From Rhodocytophaga aerolata (GTDB taxonomy: Bacteria; Bacteroidota; Bacteroidia; Cytophagales; 172606-1), in NCBI RefSeq assembly GCF_030503435.1, contig NZ_JAUKPO010000001.1, forward strand, positions 1,041,909 to 1,105,908: a stretch of 64,000 nt of DNA, given 5' to 3'. Positions 41,904-51,339 of the stretch are shown piece after piece. The first letter of the stretch is position 1. Each line of letters starts with the position of its first letter. The notes under the pieces were generated by a model that made no database searches, was not told the origin of the DNA, and saw only the letters and a list, made by a program, of their open reading frames with translations. Both the position numbers and the translations under genes were made by a program.

Positions 41904-44900
41904 ATGAAAATTAAGATTATACAACAACTGCTTATGTTGTCCAAATATGCGTGTATCGGGATGTTGTGCCAGTGCCTGCTACTGAATCTGGTACTGGCTT
42001 CGGAGACCAATGGGCAAAACTCTCCGAAAATGAAAGATGTGGTAGTAGAAGTAGAGTTTACTAACGAAGACCTGCTAGAGGTATTTAAAAAACTGGAATC
42101 TATTACGGAGTATGTATTTATCTTCCATGCCAATGATGAATACCTGCAAGATAAATTTACCCTGCCCAAGAGTAAGCTAAGCGTAGAAAAAATATTACTG
42201 CTGATTTCTTCCCAGTCTGGTATTGATTTCCGCCAGTTTAATAACAACATCAGTATTAAAAAACTACCGGCTGGCAAAGCAGCTAAAATGCAAACTTCCC
42301 TGCTAATTACTCCAGAAAGAAATATTACCGGCCGCGTAACTTCGGAAGAAGGTGAAGGGCTGCCGGGGGTAAGTGTGCTGCTAAAAGGAACAACCACCGG
42401 AACCTCTACGGATATAGATGGAAAATTTACGATCTCTGTACCCGATGAGGGAGGCTCCTTAGTTTTTTCCTACATCGGCTTTATGACCAAAGAAGTAGCT
42501 ATTGGTGCCCAGGCTACCATAGATGTAACACTGGCCGCCGATATTAAATCTCTGGAAGAAGTAGTGGTTGTAGGCTATGGTACCCAGCGGAAGCGGGACA
42601 TTACCTCGGCAGTATCCAATATTAACATGAAAGACATTGGCGAAGTACCTGCTTCGAATTTAAACAGATTACTTCAAGGACAGGCGGCTGGGGTTACGGT
42701 GCGGCAGAACCATGGAGCGCCCGGAGGCCAGTTTCAGGTCCGGGTACGCGGTATTGGTTCATTGGGAGCAGGAAGCGACCCTTTGTATGTAATTGATGGC
42801 TTTCCGGTAGGCAACAATATAGGGCAGAACCTGAATCCCAACGATATTGAAACCATTACGGTACTGAAAGATGCCGCTTCTACTGCCATTTATGGAGCCA
42901 GAGGTTCCAATGGAGTAGTTTTAATTACTACTAAAAATGCCCAGGCCGATAGAGTAAATCTGAACTTCTCAGTAGATTATGGAATCCAGAACATTCCGCA
43001 ATCGCGCCGGGTAAATGTATTGAATGGAGTAGAATTTGCCCAGTTTAAGAAAGAAGTATTTATGGATAATATCCGCTACTTCCAGAACAGGGAACCTGCC
43101 ATAGAAGAAGTACCAGCCAGCTACCGCTTTCCTGAGCAAACCCAGCATTCCACCGACTGGTACGATGCTATTCTGCACGACAATGCTCCCTATAAAGACA
43201 TAAATATGACGCTTGCAGCCGGCAGAGGCCCTATCAAAACTTTGTTATCCTTAGGCTATTACAAAGAACAAGGGTCAGTTATCAAAACTGATTACGACCG
43301 TATTTCTGCCCGGGCCAATATAGGCGGCGATGTAAACAAGTTTATCCGGGTAGGGTTTAACCTGAACGGCACCTACTCGAAAAAAAATCTGGCTAGCTTA
43401 GATGAATCTGTTGCCGGACGCAGTGCTTTAATAGGATCTACCTTGCTGATGGACCCCAGAGAACCCATATATGACGAACAGGGCAACCTGAGGCCATACA
43501 TTGGAGGGGTAGATGGGGTATTTGGTTTTCCTAACCCAGTATATGTATTAAACAATGCTATCCGGAAAAGAAACATTGCGGAAGTGTTATCCAATGTGTA
43601 TGTAGAACTAACTCTTTTAAAAGGGCTAAAATTCAGAACATCTGCCAATGCCAAACTAAACTATAATACCTGGAAAGAATATGTTCCTTCTACCATTGGT
43701 ACGCCGCTGAATGGATTCCCGCCACGGTTAGCATTTGGCAGTGAAACTACGGAACAATTATCCAACCTGTCTGCCGACCAGTTGTTGACCTACACACCAG
43801 AACTAGGTGAAAACCATCATTTTGATGTAATGGTTGGTTATACGGCGCAGGAGGAAAAAGTAAGAGGCGTTTCAGGTTCCGGCAATACCTATCCCGATGA
43901 CCTGGTACCATTTTTAGGTTCCGCTATTATCCGTTCTTCTAATTCCTATGAGTATGGCTGGACCTTATTAGCTTACCTGGGCCGGATAAATTATTCATTC
44001 AAAGAGAAGTATTTGTTCTCGGCATCTATGCGCCGGGAAGGAAGCTCCCGGTTTGGAAAAGTAAACAAATATGGAAACTTCCCGGCTGTATCTTTGGGCT
44101 GGCGGGTTTCCGAGGAATCCTTTATTCCCAAATTTACCTGGCTCGACGATCTGAAACTGCGGGCCAGCTGGGGTATGACCGGTAATAACGATATTGGAAA
44201 CTACTCCCACCTGGCGTTTATGAATACCAGCAACTACATTCTGGGCAATGCCATTGCTCCAGGCCGGGTGGTAAGTTCATTTGCCAATTCAACGCTGGAG
44301 TGGGAAAAATCCAATCAACTGGACCTGGGTTTAGACTTAACGGTATTCAATAACTCGCTAACCTTTACAGCTGAGTATTATGACAAGATCACCAATGACA
44401 TGCTGCTGCCAATCTCTATTCCATCTGTTTCAGGGTTTACTGTCAGCCTGGCTAACATCGGAAAAGTAGAAAATAAGGGTGTTGAACTGGCGGCAGACTA
44501 TCGGCTGAGAATTGGCCAGGTAAACTTCCGCACCAGTCCCAATATTTCATTCAACCGTAGCAAAATCCTAGCTATTAAAGGCGAAAATGATATGCTGTGG
44601 TATGGTAGTTTCTATGGTGGCTACAATGTACAGAAAGTGGGCCGGCCTATCGGGATGATCTATGGCTATAAAAAATTAGGCATCTTTAACACGCAGGAAG
44701 AAATAAATGCCTCGCCCAAGCAAGATGGGGTAATTCCTGGTGGCATGAAATTCTGGGATGCCGATGGCAATGGCGAAGTTACCTACGATACCAAAGACAT
44801 GGTAGAAATTGGCAACCCAAATCCTGCCTTTACCTGGGGCTGGACGTTTGCCGCCGACTACAAGCGGTTCGACATTAGTATTTTGCTGATGGGTGCTCAC

Positions 44901-45323
44901 GATTATGATATATACCGGAATATTGAAGCGTCTACTATGAATATGGATGGCGTATTTAATGTATTAGATAAAGCCAAAGACCGCTGGCGTTCACCTGAAA
45001 ATCCTGGTTCTAACCCGAATGCTAAAAATTCCCAGGGGGGCACTAACTATTTTAAATGGTCACGGGAAAGCAGCGAGCGGTACATCTACGATGCCAGCCA
45101 TATGTGGGTACGGAACATCACTTTTGGGTACAACCTGCCGAAGTTTACCTCTGTTATTAGTGATGCAAGAGTGTTCGTTAACGCAGCCAATGTTTTCTTG
45201 TTCACCAAATACCCTGGGGGTAACCCCGATGCCAGTGTACGTGGTGGCACTGAGTTGAACAACGACGATGAAACCTATCCTATTCCGAGAGTATTTTCTG
45301 TTGGCGCCCGTGTAAACTTTTAA
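41904..45323 (+). CDS. SusC-like TonB-dependent receptor with STN domain
   Basis: A 1139-residue SusC/RagA receptor. A signal region (about 10-38) is followed by an STN domain (about 48-115, VEFTNEDLLEVFKKLESITEYVFIF), a CarboxypepD_reg domain (about 142-225, ITGRVTSEEGEGLPGVSVLLKGT), the TonB-box/start EEVVVVGYGTQRKRDIT (about 228-245), a plug (to about 345, IYGARGSNGVVLITTK) and the barrel. The STN domain signals to FecR. With SusD directly downstream (11 bases), it should take up an oligosaccharide or similar product. It opens the large cytochrome-rich locus. Confidence 0.95.
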   Translation: MKIKIIQQLLMLSKYACIGMLCQCLLLNLVLASETNGQNSPKMKDVVVEVEFTNEDLLEVFKKLESITEYVFIFHANDEYLQDKFTLPKSKLSVEKILLLISSQSGIDFRQFNNNISIKKLPAGKAAKMQTSLLITPERNITGRVTSEEGEGLPGVSVLLKGTTTGTSTDIDGKFTISVPDEGGSLVFSYIGFMTKEVAIGAQATIDVTLAADIKSLEEVVVVGYGTQRKRDITSAVSNINMKDIGEVPASNLNRLLQGQAAGVTVRQNHGAPGGQFQVRVRGIGSLGAGSDPLYVIDGFPVGNNIGQNLNPNDIETITVLKDAASTAIYGARGSNGVVLITTKNAQADRVNLNFSVDYGIQNIPQSRRVNVLNGVEFAQFKKEVFMDNIRYFQNREPAIEEVPASYRFPEQTQHSTDWYDAILHDNAPYKDINMTLAAGRGPIKTLLSLGYYKEQGSVIKTDYDRISARANIGGDVNKFIRVGFNLNGTYSKKNLASLDESVAGRSALIGSTLLMDPREPIYDEQGNLRPYIGGVDGVFGFPNPVYVLNNAIRKRNIAEVLSNVYVELTLLKGLKFRTSANAKLNYNTWKEYVPSTIGTPLNGFPPRLAFGSETTEQLSNLSADQLLTYTPELGENHHFDVMVGYTAQEEKVRGVSGSGNTYPDDLVPFLGSAIIRSSNSYEYGWTLLAYLGRINYSFKEKYLFSASMRREGSSRFGKVNKYGNFPAVSLGWRVSEESFIPKFTWLDDLKLRASWGMTGNNDIGNYSHLAFMNTSNYILGNAIAPGRVVSSFANSTLEWEKSNQLDLGLDLTVFNNSLTFTAEYYDKITNDMLLPISIPSVSGFTVSLANIGKVENKGVELAADYRLRIGQVNFRTSPNISFNRSKILAIKGENDMLWYGSFYGGYNVQKVGRPIGMIYGYKKLGIFNTQEEINASPKQDGVIPGGMKFWDADGNGEVTYDTKDMVEIGNPNPAFTWGWTFAADYKRFDISILLMGAHDYDIYRNIEASTMNMDGVFNVLDKAKDRWRSPENPGSNPNAKNSQGGTNYFKWSRESSERYIYDASHMWVRNITFGYNLPKFTSVISDARVFVNAANVFLFTKYPGGNPDASVRGGTELNNDDETYPIPRVFSVGARVNF

Positions 45324-45334
45324 ATCCTACTGAC

Positions 45335-46855
45335 ATGAAGAAACAAATCAAACATATTGTAGCTGCCAGTATTCTGGTAATTGGCCTTGCCCAAACTTCT
45401 TGTAAAGATGATTTTCTGGACACCACCGACCCAACCCGCGTTGGAGCTGACCTTTTCTACAAAGATCAGAAGCAATTAGAACAAGCATTAAATGGAGTAT
45501 ATGGCTATCTACAGGCTGTTACCAATACTGCCTATATTTTTCAGGAGTTTAATACCGATAATACTACGCTTGACTTCAACCCCCTAGACCGCGGAGGAGC
45601 TGCCGGATGGGAGGCCTTTGAATTTTCTACAGTAAATTCCGGAAATGGGGAAATCTCCAACATGTGGAATGCCTATTATGCGGCCCTCTATAATGTGAAC
45701 TTTACCCTGGAAAAAATTGCTGCCAGCACCGCTACTATTGATCCTACAGCGAAAGCAGAAATAGAAGGACAGCTGAAGTTTTTGCGGGCATACTATTACT
45801 TTCATCTGGTGCAGTATTTTGGCGATGTGGTATTGGTTACTTCGACCCTGAAAACACCAGACGAAGCCTTTACTCTGCTGCGGTCGCCGGAAGCCGAGGT
45901 ATACGCCCAGATTGAGAAAGACCTGAAAGAAGCCGCTGAAGCACTGCCTGTTAAATACAATGCAGCTAACGCAGGCCGGGTTACCAAAGGGGCTGCGCTA
46001 AGTTTATTAGGTAAAGTGTATCTGACTAAAAAGCAGTATGCTGAAGCAGTAACCACTCTCCAACAGGTATTGCCCTTAGGCTATGGCCTAAATACAAATT
46101 ATGCCGACAACTTTGATCCAACGAAGAAAAATGGCATAGAATCCGTATTTGAGGTACAATACCAGGGAGGAAATGACTTGGGCGAGTGGAGTAATTTTAT
46201 CTATGTATTTGCCCCCAGGCTGTCTCTGGGAGCCATTACCGGCTATGCTAATGTCAACCCAAGCGGACGTAACATTCCTACCCGGGATATGATTGCTGCC
46301 TATGAGCCCAACGATCTGCGGAAAGATATATCCTTAAAAGAAGGCTATACCAATGCCAAAGGGGAATATATAGCTATTCCGTTTGTTAATAAATATAATT
46401 ATAAGCATACCATTGCCGGCCGGACAGACACTAATTGGCCGGTTATCCGCTATGCCGATGTACTGTTAATGCTGGCAGAAGCCATAAATGAACAGACCGG
46501 GCCAACCGATGAAGCCTATGGTTATCTGAACCAGGTACGCGCACGGGCCGGACTCGATCCGGTGAGCGGACTGGATGCCAATGCTTTTAGAGAAACCGTG
46601 CTGCACGAGCGGCGAGTAGAACTGGCTTTTGAAAACCACCGCTGGTTTGACCTGAGAAGGACCAAAAATCCAACGGAACTAGCAGCATTCCTGAATGCCT
46701 ACGCTGCCCAGGAAAAAGCTAGCCCAACAGTAGATAGAGGCGGCGTGGCCTTCAATGCCCTGGACTATGTGTATGAGCCGCATGAATATTTGTTCCCCAT
46801 TCCGGCGCCGCAGATTCTGATAAATGATAAACTGACCCAGAATCCCGGTTATTAA
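45335..46855 (+). CDS. SusD/RagB-like outer-membrane lipoprotein
   Basis: A 506-residue SusD-family lipoprotein with the signal MKKQIKHIVAASILVIGLAQTS and Cys23 for lipidation, followed by KDDFLD, the usual start. TPR-type helices (about 90-260, AEIEGQLKFLRAYYYFHLVQYFGDV), the ADVLLMLAEA segment near 370-380, and LHERRVELAFENHRWFDLRRT near 423-443 are all family marks. It forms the lid on SusC and binds the glycan outside the cell. It overlaps no gene but is 11 bases from SusC. A stem-loop after its stop may lower expression of downstream genes. Confidence 0.95.
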   Translation: MKKQIKHIVAASILVIGLAQTSCKDDFLDTTDPTRVGADLFYKDQKQLEQALNGVYGYLQAVTNTAYIFQEFNTDNTTLDFNPLDRGGAAGWEAFEFSTVNSGNGEISNMWNAYYAALYNVNFTLEKIAASTATIDPTAKAEIEGQLKFLRAYYYFHLVQYFGDVVLVTSTLKTPDEAFTLLRSPEAEVYAQIEKDLKEAAEALPVKYNAANAGRVTKGAALSLLGKVYLTKKQYAEAVTTLQQVLPLGYGLNTNYADNFDPTKKNGIESVFEVQYQGGNDLGEWSNFIYVFAPRLSLGAITGYANVNPSGRNIPTRDMIAAYEPNDLRKDISLKEGYTNAKGEYIAIPFVNKYNYKHTIAGRTDTNWPVIRYADVLLMLAEAINEQTGPTDEAYGYLNQVRARAGLDPVSGLDANAFRETVLHERRVELAFENHRWFDLRRTKNPTELAAFLNAYAAQEKASPTVDRGGVAFNALDYVYEPHEYLFPIPAPQILINDKLTQNPGY

Positions 46856-46863
46856 AGGAAACT

Positions 46864-46904
46864 ATTATCAGGGTTGTATGCGTTGCCTATATAACCCTGA
46901 TAAT
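46864..46904 (+). terminator. Stem-loop between susD-like gene and the first cytochrome gene
   Basis: ATTATCAGGGTT pairs perfectly with AACCCTGATAAT (12 bp) around a 17-base loop, 8 bases after the SusD stop, followed by CAAAATTTT. It may stop most transcripts, leaving the surface receptors more abundant than the downstream enzymes. Confidence 0.65.
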
Positions 46905-46981
46905 CAAAATTTTAGTAAAACAATAAATAGAAAGCGTATTGCTGCGCACTAAGTTTTTAATCAACACCACCCTGGTATCTG

Positions 46982-49582
46982 ATGAATAAGCCTATAACTA
47001 ATCTGTTTACTACTAAAAAAGGATGCATGCTTACCGGTATGCTTTTTATGCTAAGCCTGCTGCATCCTCTTTTACTTTCTGATGGATATGCCGCAGGCCT
47101 GCAAGAGGTAGCCGAGGAAGCTCAGCCTTTCTGGCTTTGGCAGTTTCTGGGCAGGCTTCATCCCTTAGCTGTACATTTTCCGGTAAGTCTGCTGCTATTA
47201 GCCGCGGTGTTAGAACTTTTTACCTTCAAAAATTATCGGTCCAGCCTTCGTCCAGGCATCAATCTACTGGTCTATATAGGAGCTTCTACGGCCATTATAG
47301 CCGCTGTATTGGGCTGGCTATTATCCACCCAGGAAGAATATGGCGGAGACACCTTAGCTATCCATCAGTGGTCTGGCTATGCTACGGCTTTTCTGGGGGT
47401 CATTACCCTGGCTTTTCTCTTCCTGGTCGAACGGAAAAAGCAACAAACCTTTGTAAAACCTTACCGCAGCATCTTGTTTTTTACGGCTTTTGGGGTTTCT
47501 GTAGCCGGGCACTTCGGCGCTTCACTCACCCATGGCAATGAATACCTAACCAGTGTGCTTCCCTGGAACCAGGATAATGCACTCGCCCAATCTGGCAGTA
47601 AATTTAACTTTGTATCCCTGAGGAACGATACTACTAAACTCAGTGAAGCGCAGGAACTAGACCTGAATGGACAGATACGGGCTATTTTTGCCCACAACTG
47701 TTATAGCTGCCACAGTGCCGAAAAAATAAAAGGCGAGTTGCGGTTAGATAAAAAACGTATGGTCTTTAAAGGGGGCAAATCAGGCGAGGTAATTGTCCCT
47801 GGCAACTCCGGAAAAAGTGAACTGATGCGCCGGATTACCTTACCGCATAATCACAAAGAAGTAATGCCCGGCAAAGGCAAAAAACTATCGGAACATGAAA
47901 TAGACGTTATTAAGTTTTGGATTGATAAAGGTGCCCCCTGGCCAGATGTAGCTGATGGGCAAAGTGTATTCCGCGTAGCCAAACTGGAACCCAGAATGCC
48001 TGCTCTGCCTGCCAGTAAACTGCAAAGTCCAATTGATGCGTTTGTAGATTCGTATTTCAAGAAAAAGAAAACAGCTTGGCCGGAGGTAGTGGACGACAAA
48101 ACCTATTTAAGAAGAATTTACCTGGATATTATTGGCCTGGTCCCCACCCCGGAAGAACAACAAGCCTTTCTGCAAGATACCCGCCCCGATAAACGGGCCA
48201 TATGGGTTAAGCAGTTATTAAACCGGGAAGATGACTATGCCATGCACTGGCTCACCTTCTGGAACGATGCTCTCCGCAACGATTATACTGGTACTGGCTA
48301 CATTACTGGCGGACGTTATGATATTACCAGCTGGCTCTATAAAGCCATCAAAACCAACACACCGTATAATCAATTTGTAAAAGAACTCATCAGCCCGACG
48401 GATGATTCCAAAGGATTTGTAGCTGGTATTAAATGGCGCGGTACCATCAATGCCAGCCAGCGGACAGAAATGCAGGCAGCTCAGAATGTAGCCCAGGTAT
48501 TTTTAGGATTGAACCTGAAATGTGCCTCCTGCCACGACAGCTTTATCAGCGACTGGAAACTAACTGATGCCTATGCTTTTGCTAATATATTTGCTGATAC
48601 TACCCTGGAAATAAACCGCTGCGACAAACCCACTGGCAAGTTTGCCAGCACCCGTATTCTTTGGGAGGAATTAGGCACGATAGATAGTACAGCTATTTCC
48701 GCTGTAAAACTGCAACAACTGGCCGAGAACCTGACCAAACCTGCCAATGGCCGCCTGTACCGGACTATTGTAAACCGGATATGGGCGCAGCTAATGGGCC
48801 GGGGTATTGTGGAGCCAGTAGATGCCATGGATAACGAACCCTGGAGTCAGGACCTGCTCGACTGGATGGCTTCCGACTTTGTAAAGAATAATTACAACAT
48901 CAAAGAACTCATTTATCAGATTGCTACATCCAAAACGTATCAGTTGCCTTCTGTCGGTATTAAAGATGCTAACTCTTTAATTGCACAGGATTTTGAGTTC
49001 AAAGGTATGCTCCGGCGGAGAATGACGGCTGAACAATTTTCCGATGCCATAAGCAGCATCATAGAGCCCGTTTTTGCCGATACCGCCTTGCATTTTGATC
49101 CATACAATCCGGATAAACACAAAAAAGTAAAAGATTCCAAAAAGAAAAAAGAGCAGAAAAAGGTAGTAAAACTGGTAAATGATTCCAAAGAAGAACCGGC
49201 AAATGCTCTGCATCCGAACATGACGTTTGTGCGGGCTTCCTTGGTGAAGAACAATAGTTTCCTCACAGCGCTTGGCCGACCTAACCGCGAAACTGTTTCT
49301 ACCGGAAGGGATTCACGGGCTAATCTATTACAAGCCTTGGAACTGACAAATGGAGAAAGATTAAATGAAGTACTCCAAAGAGGTGCAGAAACCTGGAAGC
49401 AAAAATATCCTGGCACAGATGAATTGATAAACGAACTGTACAGGCGTGCCTTAGGACGAAAACCACAACCCAAAGAACTGAAAGTAGCTAAAGATGTATT
49501 GGGAGAGAAACCCACCACCGAAGGCATACAAGATCTGTTCTGGGCCATGACGCTGCACCCCGAATTCCAGCTGATTTATTAA
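46982..49582 (+). CDS. Membrane-anchored PSD1-type dihaem cytochrome protein (DUF2231-like/PSCyt1/DUF1549/DUF1553)
   Basis: This 866-residue protein starts with a signal, then a four-helix membrane part (about 45-190) with conserved His in RLHPLAVHFPVSLL, HQWSGYATA and SVAGHFGASLTHG, resembling DUF2231 domains. Next come a planctomycete-type cytochrome domain with CYSCH (240-244), DUF1549 (about 355-560) with a second CASCH (514-518), and DUF1553 to the end (about 590-866, YRTIVNRIWAQLMGRGIV, ATSKTYQLPS). A charged KKxKKKEQKK linker sits near 715-730. Two covalent haems are expected. Function is unproven; it is followed by a DUF1501 gene, its usual partner. Confidence 0.9.
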   Translation: MNKPITNLFTTKKGCMLTGMLFMLSLLHPLLLSDGYAAGLQEVAEEAQPFWLWQFLGRLHPLAVHFPVSLLLLAAVLELFTFKNYRSSLRPGINLLVYIGASTAIIAAVLGWLLSTQEEYGGDTLAIHQWSGYATAFLGVITLAFLFLVERKKQQTFVKPYRSILFFTAFGVSVAGHFGASLTHGNEYLTSVLPWNQDNALAQSGSKFNFVSLRNDTTKLSEAQELDLNGQIRAIFAHNCYSCHSAEKIKGELRLDKKRMVFKGGKSGEVIVPGNSGKSELMRRITLPHNHKEVMPGKGKKLSEHEIDVIKFWIDKGAPWPDVADGQSVFRVAKLEPRMPALPASKLQSPIDAFVDSYFKKKKTAWPEVVDDKTYLRRIYLDIIGLVPTPEEQQAFLQDTRPDKRAIWVKQLLNREDDYAMHWLTFWNDALRNDYTGTGYITGGRYDITSWLYKAIKTNTPYNQFVKELISPTDDSKGFVAGIKWRGTINASQRTEMQAAQNVAQVFLGLNLKCASCHDSFISDWKLTDAYAFANIFADTTLEINRCDKPTGKFASTRILWEELGTIDSTAISAVKLQQLAENLTKPANGRLYRTIVNRIWAQLMGRGIVEPVDAMDNEPWSQDLLDWMASDFVKNNYNIKELIYQIATSKTYQLPSVGIKDANSLIAQDFEFKGMLRRRMTAEQFSDAISSIIEPVFADTALHFDPYNPDKHKKVKDSKKKKEQKKVVKLVNDSKEEPANALHPNMTFVRASLVKNNSFLTALGRPNRETVSTGRDSRANLLQALELTNGERLNEVLQRGAETWKQKYPGTDELINELYRRALGRKPQPKELKVAKDVLGEKPTTEGIQDLFWAMTLHPEFQLIY

Positions 49583-49642
49583 CCATACTAAAATCTCAGC
49601 TTGCATTTTTCATCATACTCTTAATAATCTAATTATACCTAA

Positions 49643-51085
49643 ATGAAAATGAATTGGAACAGAAGAGAGTTTTTAAAGAGAACCAGTGCAGCTACCTTGG
49701 CTGCCATGGCTGCCGGTGCTCCAATGACCAGTTTTTTATCTTCCTGCAACAAGAAGAAAACCATTACTTCCAAAGCCGATACCATTATCTTGCTATGGAT
49801 GGCCGGAGGTATGGCGCATACCGAAACCTTTGATCCTAAAAAATACACCCCTTTCGAAAAAGGCCTGGAGTCGAACCGGGTGTTGAGCACCTTCCCCTCC
49901 TTCCCTACATCTTTAGATGGCGTTTCCTTTTCTGAAGGTCTGCAATCCATTGGTAGTGTCATGGACAAAGGAACCATTATCCGCTCGTATGTGGCCGCTG
50001 ACCTGGGGCATATTCTGCACTCCAGGCATCAGTACCACTGGCACACCGGTTACGAACCTCCTCAAACCGTGGCAGCTCCGCATATTGGCGCCTGGATAGC
50101 CAAAGAACTAGGTCCAATGAATCCAGTAATTCCGGCCTTTATTGACATTGGACAACGCTTCACAGTGGGTGAAGGGGAAGAACTGAAAGCTTTTCATACA
50201 GCCGGTTTTTTAGGCAATGAGTTCGGCCCATTCCTCATTCCAGATCCCTCACAAGGACTAGATAGCGTTCGGCCACCAGTGGGGATGTCCAGCAAACGGT
50301 TTGAGCGGCGAAACCAGTTGTATAATGACCTCATTAGTCAAAGTCCGGTAGGTGAGTTTGGCAGCGATTATCAGAAAGAATCGCTAAAACGGTCTATGGA
50401 ACAAGCTTATATTCTGCTCAATTCACCCGAAGCAAAGGCATTTGATCTGAGCCAGGAGCCAAAAGAAATCTATGATATTTATAACACCGGCCGCTTTGGC
50501 TTAGGTTGCCTGATGGCCCGCCGCCTTACTGAACAGGGTGCCCGCTTTATTAGTGTCACAACGGAGTACGAACCATTTATGGGTTGGGATACGCATGAAA
50601 ATGGACACACCCGGCTGAAAGACATGAAAAAGCAGATTGATGGCCCGGTGGCCCAATTAATAAAAGATCTGGAACGAACAGGGCGCTTAGACCGCACCAT
50701 GGTTATACTGGCCAGTGAATTTAGCCGGGATATGTTAATGGAAGGCCGCCCAGGCGCAAAAGTACTAGACCAGGTAGATCAACCGGATGTAATCCAGGAT
50801 ATTAAGAACTATGGCATGCACCGGCATTTTACCGATGGATGCTCTATACTGATGTTTGGTGGAGGTATAAAAAAAGGGTATGCCTATGGAAAAACAGCCG
50901 ATGAACGGCCTTGCAAAACCATAGAAAAGCCTATCAAAATAGACCAGATCCATCAGACGATTTACCATGCCTTGGGTATTGCCGAAGATGCACATTATGT
51001 AGTGGAAGAACGTCCATTTTACACAACGCCTGATGGGTTAGGCAAACCTGTAATGGAACTGTTTGGGCAACCGGAAAAAGCATAA
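49643..51085 (+). CDS. DUF1501 protein (Tat-exported, alkaline-phosphatase-like fold), first copy
   Basis: A 480-residue DUF1501 protein. A Tat motif NRREFLKRTSA (6-16) and hydrophobic stretch are followed by SSC near 35, which may be lipidated. Family segments are IILLWMAGGMAHTETFDPK near 48-66, the RHQYHWHTGYEPP region near 127-139, and WDTHENGHTRLKDMKKQIDGPVAQLIKDLE near 313-342 with EFSRD after it. DUF1501 proteins share the fold of sulfatases and phosphatases, but their reaction is unknown. It follows the PSD1 gene by 60 bases and is probably exported folded with a metal bound. Confidence 0.92.
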   Translation: MKMNWNRREFLKRTSAATLAAMAAGAPMTSFLSSCNKKKTITSKADTIILLWMAGGMAHTETFDPKKYTPFEKGLESNRVLSTFPSFPTSLDGVSFSEGLQSIGSVMDKGTIIRSYVAADLGHILHSRHQYHWHTGYEPPQTVAAPHIGAWIAKELGPMNPVIPAFIDIGQRFTVGEGEELKAFHTAGFLGNEFGPFLIPDPSQGLDSVRPPVGMSSKRFERRNQLYNDLISQSPVGEFGSDYQKESLKRSMEQAYILLNSPEAKAFDLSQEPKEIYDIYNTGRFGLGCLMARRLTEQGARFISVTTEYEPFMGWDTHENGHTRLKDMKKQIDGPVAQLIKDLERTGRLDRTMVILASEFSRDMLMEGRPGAKVLDQVDQPDVIQDIKNYGMHRHFTDGCSILMFGGGIKKGYAYGKTADERPCKTIEKPIKIDQIHQTIYHALGIAEDAHYVVEERPFYTTPDGLGKPVMELFGQPEKA

Positions 51086-51339
51086 TCTATCTAAGTTGAA
51101 GTCTTGTTACCTAGATGTAACCGCTTATAATATTGAATTTAACCCTGAAAAAATGTATCTATTTTAATAATTTTAGCTAACTTTCTGCAATTAAATATGT
51201 CATTATAGAAGAGCTAGAAAGTCCTATACAGTTAATCCCTGATTTAATTTTTGAGTAAAGAAGACCTGATTTTTTAAAGAAGTAACCGCTTTAGCTGCTT
51301 ACTGCGAAAGCAAGAATTACTTATAAAAGCAACAAATAA

